DNA of 12,862 nucleotides from positions 1 through 12,862 of the forward strand of contig CAMHDC010000017.1 of NCBI GenBank assembly GCA_946183765.1. The letters are read 5' to 3'. Position 1 is the stretch's first letter. Each line of letters begins with the position of its first letter. Origin of the DNA: an uncultured Clostridia bacterium (GTDB taxonomy: Bacteria > Bacillota > Clostridia > Christensenellales > CAG-138). Below are positions 1 to 4,145 of this stretch, one piece after another. A program made the position numbers and the translations under genes. The notes beneath the pieces were generated by a model. The model worked only from the letters and a program-made list of their open reading frames with translations, made no database searches and was not told where the DNA came from.

Positions 1-519
1 CTTGATCTCGTACCCCAGCCGCCGCCCCAGGGCCGCCACCCGATCCACATAGGCCCGATCGGGGGGGCAGACGGGGGCGAAGGGCGTAAAGGCGGGCAGC
101 TTTTCCTCGAAGTACGCCCCGGCGTAGGTGCCGTCGAAGCAGACCTCCGGCGTGCAGACGGTCCCCACGGGGAAGTCCGGCGTGAGGCCGCCCACGGCTC
201 CGGCGAAGATCATGGATTTGAAGGACAGCTCCGCGCAGATGATGATGTGGTCCAGCACGTTGCAGGCCCCCGAGGCGGTCTGGGCCCAGGCGATCTTCAC
301 GCCCGCCTTCTCCACCAGGAACCCGGAGAAATAGGCGTGCTGGGCGAGCTGCGTCACGGTGAAGGACGGGTCCAAAACGGTCTTGTCCGGCTTCCAGCCC
401 GTGGCCACCACCAGGGCGTCGTAGTGGACGTCCGGCTCGAAGCCGAAGCATTCCCGGCTCATGACCCCGGCGTTGTACCGCTTCATGTTTTCCAGCGCTT
501 GCAGCAGCCGCGGCTTCAT
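1..519 (-). CDS. Nucleoside phosphorylase family protein (N-terminal part, runs off left edge)
   Basis: My reverse-strand translation gives 173 residues from an ATG at 519 with no stop, so the C-terminus lies outside the window. It begins MKPRLLQALENMKRYN. The segment around residues 100-130 reads FKSMIFAGAVGGL followed by TPDFPVGTVCTPEVC, which is the glycine-rich phosphate/substrate-loop pattern of the PNP/UDP phosphorylase superfamily (purine nucleoside phosphorylase, uridine phosphorylase, MTA/SAH nucleosidase). These cytosolic enzymes split the glycosidic bond of nucleosides for salvage. The substrate cannot be told from this part, and the active-site half near the C-terminus is missing from view. 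The start is supported by a GGGAGGGG ribosome site at about 527-534 and a promoter further upstream. It is divergent from the GH3 lipoprotein gene. Confidence 0.75.
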   Translation of the reverse strand, partial: MKPRLLQALENMKRYNAGVMSRECFGFEPDVHYDALVVATGWKPDKTVLDPSFTVTQLAQHAYFSGFLVEKAGVKIAWAQTASGACNVLDHIIICAELSFKSMIFAGAVGGLTPDFPVGTVCTPEVCFDGTYAGAYFEEKLPAFTPFAPVCPPDRAYVDRVAALGRRLGYEIK

Positions 520-547
520 AAAATCCCCTCCCGTCCGCGTTTTGTAG

Positions 548-577
548 AGCATACCATCCTTTGGACGCTCCCGTCAA
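548..577 (-). promoter_or_regulatory. Sigma-A-type promoter for the phosphorylase-family gene
   Basis: On the minus strand, TTGACG (577-572) and TATGCT (553-548) are separated by 18 bases, with a TGG extended -10 directly upstream. The predicted transcription start is near 541, giving a leader of about 22 bases that contains the GGGAGGGG ribosome site. The promoter lies back-to-back with the promoter of the plus-strand GH3 gene. Confidence 0.55.
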
Positions 578-595
578 TATGAGAGGTTTTTCCGG

Positions 596-624
596 TGGTC
601 AAAGACGGAGGTCTGTGGTATACT
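596..624 (+). promoter_or_regulatory. Promoter placing transcription start at the ATG of the GH3 gene
   Basis: TGGTCA (596-601), a 17-base spacer and TATACT (619-624) with an extended -10 TGG (616-618). The canonical spacing puts +1 at 631, the A of the ATG. There is no ribosome site between the -10 box and the start codon. A GGAGG at 607-611 lies inside the promoter spacer, is 19 bases from the ATG, and would not be in the transcript. Confidence 0.6.
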
Positions 625-630
625 GATACC

Positions 631-1902
631 ATGAAAAAGCTGTGGAGCATGCTCTGCCTCCTGCTCCTGCTCGCGGGCTGCGGCGGGAAGGAGACGGACG
701 GAAAAATCGCATACGTCCCCGCCGAGACGGACCGCCCCGCCGGATACGTCACCGCCGCGCCCCTGTTCACTCCGGCGCCGACGGCTGCGCCCACCCCCGT
801 GCCCACGCCCACGCCCGAGCCCACGCCCACGCCGGAACCCACCCCCGTGCCCGTGGCGGTGCGGCTCCGGGAATACGTGGCGGGCATGTCGGACCGGGAG
901 AAGATCGGCCAGCTGGTCATGTTCGGCTTTACCGGCACCAACGCCGTGTCCGCCGAGTTCGCCAAGATCATGGCCGATTACGCCGTGGGCAACGTGATCC
1001 TCTACGGCCAGAACATCTCCCGGGACGACAAGGACGGGGGCTTCGACCGGTGCGCCAAGCTGACGCGGGACGTCCGCGCTCACAGCGTCGCCGGCGTCCC
1101 CCTGCTCATCAGCATCGACGTGGAGGGGGGGACCGTGACCCGCTTCCGCTGGCGGAACAGGACCCAGTCCGCCCAGGACCTGGGGCACGGCAACGACGCC
1201 GAGGCCGCCCGGCTCCAGTTCGAGCGCATCGCCACGGCCCTCTATGACGTGGGGATCAACACTGACCTGGCTCCGGTGCTGGACGTGGCGAAGGACCCGG
1301 GGAAGACCTTCCTGGGGAAGCGGATCATCAGCGCCGACGCCGAGACCGCCGCCCGGATCGGCTGCGCCTGCGTGGAGGGGGTCCAGTCGGGCGGGTGCCT
1401 GTCCATCGCCAAGCATTTTCCCGGCCACGGGGCCACCGTCGCCGATTCCCACGACGTGACGCCGGTGGTGAAGAAGACCCTGGCGGAGCTGTGGGCCTAC
1501 GAGCTGGTTCCCTTCGAGCGGGCCGTGGCGGCGGGGGTGGACGGGATCATGATGGCCCACATCCTCTATCCCGAGATCGATCCGGACCATATCGCCTCCC
1601 AGAGCGAGGTGTTCATGACGGACGTGCTGCGGGGGGAGATGGGCTTCGAGGGCGTGATCATGGCCGACGACTTCCGCATGAACGGGCTTCGGTCCAAGAC
1701 CACTTTGGAGCAGGCGGCGGTCCGGTTCATTTTGGCCGGGGGCGATCTCATCCTCTGCGGGGCCAACCACGACTACCAGCGGGCCATCGTACAGGGGCTC
1801 ACCGACGCCGTCAACGACGGGACCCTCCCCCGGGAGCGGCTGGACGAGAGCGTGATCCGGGTGCTCACGGCGAAGATGAAGGTGACGGACTGGACGCCGT
1901 AA
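631..1902 (+). CDS. Glycoside hydrolase family 3 lipoprotein, NagZ-type beta-N-acetylhexosaminidase
   Basis: A 423-residue predicted lipoprotein. A lipoprotein signal peptide ends at a lipobox LAGC (Cys17), followed by a Pro/Thr/Ala linker at about 45-75 that should span the wall matrix, then a complete GH3 N-terminal TIM-barrel domain. Seen motifs: IDVEGG (162-167), KHFPGHG (261-267) followed by DSH (272-274), and IMADDF with the predicted nucleophile Asp346. Asp272/His274 match the Asp-His dyad known from the NagZ branch. The family removes beta-linked GlcNAc from muropeptides or other GlcNAc glycans; a surface-anchored form fits wall turnover outside the membrane, as for Bacillus NagZ. There is no GH3 C-terminal domain, which is normal for short NagZ types. 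An in-frame upstream GTG at 595 would add 12 residues before the signal peptide and overlaps the promoter, so ATG 631 is chosen. Substrate specificity is inferred. Confidence 0.88.
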   Translation: MKKLWSMLCLLLLLAGCGGKETDGKIAYVPAETDRPAGYVTAAPLFTPAPTAAPTPVPTPTPEPTPTPEPTPVPVAVRLREYVAGMSDREKIGQLVMFGFTGTNAVSAEFAKIMADYAVGNVILYGQNISRDDKDGGFDRCAKLTRDVRAHSVAGVPLLISIDVEGGTVTRFRWRNRTQSAQDLGHGNDAEAARLQFERIATALYDVGINTDLAPVLDVAKDPGKTFLGKRIISADAETAARIGCACVEGVQSGGCLSIAKHFPGHGATVADSHDVTPVVKKTLAELWAYELVPFERAVAAGVDGIMMAHILYPEIDPDHIASQSEVFMTDVLRGEMGFEGVIMADDFRMNGLRSKTTLEQAAVRFILAGGDLILCGANHDYQRAIVQGLTDAVNDGTLPRERLDESVIRVLTAKMKVTDWTP

Positions 1903-1917
1903 GGCGGACGGGGTAGG

Positions 1918-2067
1918 AGAACTTTCTTCTTTGCCGCTTTTTCTCTTTGGGCTAAAGAGAAAAAGCGGCGGAAAAAGAGAAATGCAAGAAGGGGTAAAGC
2001 TTTCGTGCGAAAAGCAATACCCCTTCTTAAAGTTCTTTTGGGCAGCTTTTCTTTCAAGAAAAGCTGC
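1918..2067. repeat. Triple-hairpin palindromic repeat between convergent genes
   Basis: This AT-richer stretch holds three consecutive inverted repeats. Hairpin 1 (1933-1969) has perfect 16-base arms with a 5-base loop. Hairpin 2 (1986-2028) has 11-base arms AAGAAGGGGTA/TACCCCTTCTT enclosing an inner GCTTTCG/CGAAAAGC stem with one bulge. Hairpin 3 (2042-2067) has 12-base arms GCAGCTTTTCTT/AAGAAAAGCTGC. In addition AGAACTTT (1918-1925) and AAAGTTCT (2029-2036) are inverted and enclose the first two hairpins. None of the stems is followed by a clear U-run on either strand, so these are not textbook terminators, although they may still stop or stabilise the converging transcripts. Base composition differs sharply from the GC-rich neighbours. 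The layout resembles dispersed REP/MITE-like intergenic elements; that it is multicopy is an inference. Confidence 0.7.
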
Positions 2068-2093
2068 GTGCTTTCAATAAAAACCTTACTCCC

Positions 2094-3164
2094 TCAGTCA
2101 GCCTTGGAGTAGATCCAGCCCCAGTTCAGCCCCTCCTGGGAGCAGCTGAGCAGCTCCGACACCGTCACCAGCTGGTAGCCCTGCTGTTTCAGGGCGGGGA
2201 GGATGACCTTCATGGCCTCCACCGTCTTGTTGTACTTGTCGTGGAACAGGAGGATGGAGCCGTCGAGCCCCCGGCCCAGCTCGTCCTTCTCCGCCAGGAT
2301 CCGGTCGATCATCATCTGGGCGGTGTAGTCCTCGTGGGAGTCGTGGCTGCTGCGGGTGTGGTTGACGATGGCCAGCTCATATTCCCTGGCCATGGCCACG
2401 ATGTCCTCCCGGTTGGCGTCGCCCTTCTTGCCGTAGGAGATGTAGGGGGGGCGAAGCAGGTGGACCCGGTATCCGAAAAGCGCCTGCATCTTGTCGTTGA
2501 GCCCGCCCACGGTGGCCCGGCGCTCCGACGGAGACAGCTTTTCCAGGTCCTCGTGGTTCGTGGTGTGGTTGCCGATCTCGCACCCCAGGCCCAGCTCCCG
2601 CCGGATCAGATCCTTGTTGGCGTCGATATAGGCGCCCTTGACGAAGAAGGTGGCCCGGGCGTGGTTCGCCTCCAGCACGTCCAGAAGATCCCCGGTGATG
2701 GGAGGATAGGGCCCGTCGTCGAAGGTGATGGCCAGCATCTTGCCGTTGGGGTCGATCTGCATCTCCTCCAGCGCCGTGTACAGGGCGGCGGCGTCCGGGT
2801 AGTTCCCGTAGGAGGACAGGTTGTGATAGAGCTGCGCCATCCGCTCCCGATACCAGGGGGCGTCGATCGCCGGGGCCGGCGTGGCCGGAACGGCGGTGGG
2901 CGCGGGCGTGGGCAAGGCGGTGGGCAGAGCGGCGGCGGTGGCGGTAACGGTGGCCGCGGCCTGGGCGGTGGGCTCCAGGGCGGCGGCCTGCCTGCCCTTT
3001 CGCACGGCCCGGACGATCAGCGACACGGCGCCCGCGATCAGGAGCACCAGAATCAGCGCCGCTGCCCCCAGCACCGTGAGCCGGCGGCGGCGCATTCGTT
3101 TTCTTTTTTCAGCCGCACGGCGGCGGGCCGCCCGTCTGCGGGCTTCCTCTCGATCGTATTCCAT
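2094..3164 (-). CDS. Membrane-anchored polysaccharide deacetylase (NodB homology domain)
   Basis: A 356-residue protein. A very basic N-terminus (Arg/Lys-rich, residues 5-28) is followed by one membrane segment at about 30-52, which predicts N-terminus inside and catalytic domain outside. A Pro/Ala/Thr linker at about 64-100 leads to a carbohydrate esterase 4 domain at about 140-340. Seen motifs: TFDDGP (147-152; Asp149 base, Asp150 metal ligand), the HxxxH metal pair His200/His204 in NHTTNH, RPPY (238-241) and LLFHD (305-309; His308). The usual fourth motif is diverged (NHTRSSHD at 268-275). The family removes acetyl groups from GlcNAc or MurNAc in peptidoglycan or from other N-acetylated polymers, which often gives lysozyme resistance. 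The start at 3164 lacks a ribosome site; Met24 (3095) is an alternative start that would keep the anchor. Confidence 0.88.
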   Translation of the reverse strand: MEYDREEARRRAARRRAAEKRKRMRRRRLTVLGAAALILVLLIAGAVSLIVRAVRKGRQAAALEPTAQAAATVTATAAALPTALPTPAPTAVPATPAPAIDAPWYRERMAQLYHNLSSYGNYPDAAALYTALEEMQIDPNGKMLAITFDDGPYPPITGDLLDVLEANHARATFFVKGAYIDANKDLIRRELGLGCEIGNHTTNHEDLEKLSPSERRATVGGLNDKMQALFGYRVHLLRPPYISYGKKGDANREDIVAMAREYELAIVNHTRSSHDSHEDYTAQMMIDRILAEKDELGRGLDGSILLFHDKYNKTVEAMKVILPALKQQGYQLVTVSELLSCSQEGLNWGWIYSKAD

Positions 3165-3170
3165 GGGGCC

Positions 3171-3199
3171 AGTATACAGGAAAACACCGGATTTGACAA
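3171..3199 (-). promoter_or_regulatory. Promoter placing transcription start at the ATG of the deacetylase gene
   Basis: On the minus strand, TTGTCA (3199-3194), a 17-base spacer and TATACT (3176-3171). The -10 box is followed by exactly six bases (GGCCCC) and then ATG, so +1 is predicted at 3164, the A of the start codon. No Shine-Dalgarno sequence is present upstream of this ATG. Confidence 0.65.
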
Positions 3200-3220
3200 G
3201 GATTTGCCGCGGAATATGAA
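3193..3220 (+). promoter_or_regulatory. Candidate promoter for the HTH/DUF6017-like gene
   Basis: Perfect TTGACA (3193-3198), a 16-base spacer and TATGAA (3215-3220), which matches the -10 consensus at four of six positions. It predicts +1 near 3227 and a leader of about 57 bases. Its -35 box overlaps the -35 box of the divergent deacetylase promoter by five bases. A second -10-like TAGAAT at 3255-3260 has no matching -35. Confidence 0.5.
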
Positions 3221-3234
3221 CGAATTATCGGAAA

Positions 3235-3276
3235 CCGAAGGCCCTTTCGGGGTGTAGAATAGAGCCGAAAGGAAGG
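3235..3276 (+). promoter_or_regulatory. Leader with competing inverted repeats overlapping the ribosome site
   Basis: Three related elements occur in a row: CCGAAGG (3235-3241), CCTTTCGG (3243-3250) and CCGAAAGG (3265-3272). The middle one can pair with the first (5-base core CCGAA/TTCGG, loop of 6) or perfectly with the third (8 pairs, loop of 14). The third runs into the ribosome site AAAGGAAGG that ends at 3276, seven bases before the ATG at 3284. As DNA, the same elements could be operator half-sites. Confidence 0.45.
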
Positions 3277-3283
3277 AAAAGAT

Positions 3284-4033
3284 ATGGCGAAGCGGCAGAC
3301 ATTCTATACGAGAGCGGACCTGTTCGAGGCGAGGATCAGCCCCCGGGCCAAGCTGGTTTTGGCGTACCTCTCCCGCGTCAGCGACAGGCAGGGCCGAAGC
3401 TTTCCCGCCGTGGCCACCGTGGCCGAGAAGTGCGGCTGCTGCCCCAACTCCGCCCGCAAGGCCCTCAAGGAGCTGGAGGCGGCGGGGTTCATCGCCGTTA
3501 CCGCCCGGGATCTGCCCACCCGGCAGGGCGGACGGCGCTGCACGTCCAACGCCTACACCCTTCTTTTTTTGCCGTCAAAGGAGGAAGGGGCCCCCCTTCA
3601 ACCCGTGGAGGGGGGTACTGCAGCGGATGCAGGGCTAAGGTATAATAGAGAGATTACAATAGACGTTCCCAAAGGTCACAGTCCGTCCGTAGAGACGACG
3701 GACCCGGACCCGGACCGGGACCGGGGGGAAAGGAACCTCAAAACCGTCCTCTCCCGGCTGCAGCTGGACCTGTTCGAGGACAAGGCCTTCGCAAAGGCCG
3801 TCCGCCACGCCCTTAGGCGCATGTATCACAGCGAGAGCATCCGGGTGAAGGGGGAGGCGATCCCCCGGGAGACGGTCCGGGACGCCCTGGACCTGCTCAC
3901 CGTGGACCATATCGACTTCGTGGAGCGGCAGCTCCGTGAGGCCACCGGCCACGTGACCTGCGGGGAAAGCTATCTCATGTCCTGCCTCTACAACGCTCCC
4001 CTGGACTGCCTGGCCCGAAGCCGCTGCGGGTGA
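3284..4033 (+). CDS. HTH-domain protein with DUF6017-like C-terminus (replication-initiator-related)
   Basis: A 249-residue soluble protein. Residues about 15-90 form a winged-helix domain of the HTH_36 type: the segment ISPRAKLVLAYLSRV, then FPAVATVAEKCGCCPNSARKA as the helix-turn-helix (about 41-60), then KELEAAGFI. An acidic, charged low-complexity linker (about 100-150, rich in Asp/Pro/Arg) leads to a C-terminal block with IRVKGEAIPRETVRDALDLL, HIDFVERQLRE and SYLMSCLYNAP, which I recognise as DUF6017-like. That pairing is known from replication-initiator-like proteins of Firmicutes plasmids and integrative elements. No relaxase, integrase or other mobile-element gene is visible here, so this looks like a chromosomal relative with an unknown job, perhaps DNA binding or regulation. 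The start is set by AAAGGAAGG seven bases upstream of ATG 3284. The protein is shorter than the typical initiators of roughly 300 residues or more. Confidence 0.72.
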   Translation: MAKRQTFYTRADLFEARISPRAKLVLAYLSRVSDRQGRSFPAVATVAEKCGCCPNSARKALKELEAAGFIAVTARDLPTRQGGRRCTSNAYTLLFLPSKEEGAPLQPVEGGTAADAGLRYNREITIDVPKGHSPSVETTDPDPDRDRGERNLKTVLSRLQLDLFEDKAFAKAVRHALRRMYHSESIRVKGEAIPRETVRDALDLLTVDHIDFVERQLREATGHVTCGESYLMSCLYNAPLDCLARSRCG

Positions 4034-4037
4034 GGGG

Positions 4038-4062
4038 CCGCTGAGCGAAAAGCGGAATTTTT
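4038..4062 (+). terminator. Weak intrinsic terminator after the HTH/DUF6017-like gene
   Basis: CCGCT (4038-4042) and AGCGG (4051-4055) form a 5-base stem with an 8-base loop, followed by AATTTTTT. It lies just after the TGA at 4031-4033. The T-run is good but the stem is short. Confidence 0.4.
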
Positions 4063-4102
4063 GAAAAAGTTTGTGATTTCGGATGCAAACCGGCAGGTTT
4101 TC

Positions 4103-4111
4103 TGGTATAGT
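4103..4111 (+). promoter_or_regulatory. Extended -10 promoter for the PBP-murG unit
   Basis: TGGTATAGT at 4103-4111 is an extended -10 element (TGn plus TATAGT). The -35 position (4083-4088, ATGCAA) is poor, as is common for extended -10 promoters. The predicted start of transcription is near 4118, leaving a 28-base leader that contains the ribosome site. Confidence 0.5.
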
Positions 4112-4134
4112 ATAAACAGCTTATTATGTACTTT

Positions 4135-4139
4135 GGAGG
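4135..4139 (+). promoter_or_regulatory. Ribosome binding site deciding a TTG start
   Basis: GGAGG lies six bases before TTG at 4146. No ATG with suitable spacing precedes the lipoprotein signal peptide, so translation of the PBP is assigned to this TTG. Confidence 0.7.
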
Positions 4140-4145
4140 AAACCG

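Noticed and set aside
607..611. GGAGG as ribosome site for the GH3 gene
   Set aside because: It is 19 bases from ATG 631 and lies within the promoter spacer; the nearby GTG at 615 hits a stop after three codons.
781..855. Tandem GC-rich motifs as a CRISPR or satellite array
   Set aside because: They are in frame and encode the Pro/Thr linker of the GH3 lipoprotein; there are no spacers.
574..1770. Long minus-strand reading frame opposite the GH3 gene
   Set aside because: It is an antisense shadow of a gene with a full set of GH3 motifs; its Gly/His/Arg/Val-rich composition is typical of GC-rich antisense frames.
1773..2057. Minus-strand 94-codon frame crossing the hairpin cluster
   Set aside because: It reads through palindromic arms (Lys/Arg/Phe-rich) and overlaps the end of the GH3 gene; more likely a by-product of the repeat than a protein gene.
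3641..3646. Perfect TATAAT inside the HTH/DUF6017-like gene
   Set aside because: It lies in the coding linker, and the -35 position 17 bases upstream (CTGCAG) matches only two of six bases, with no extended -10.
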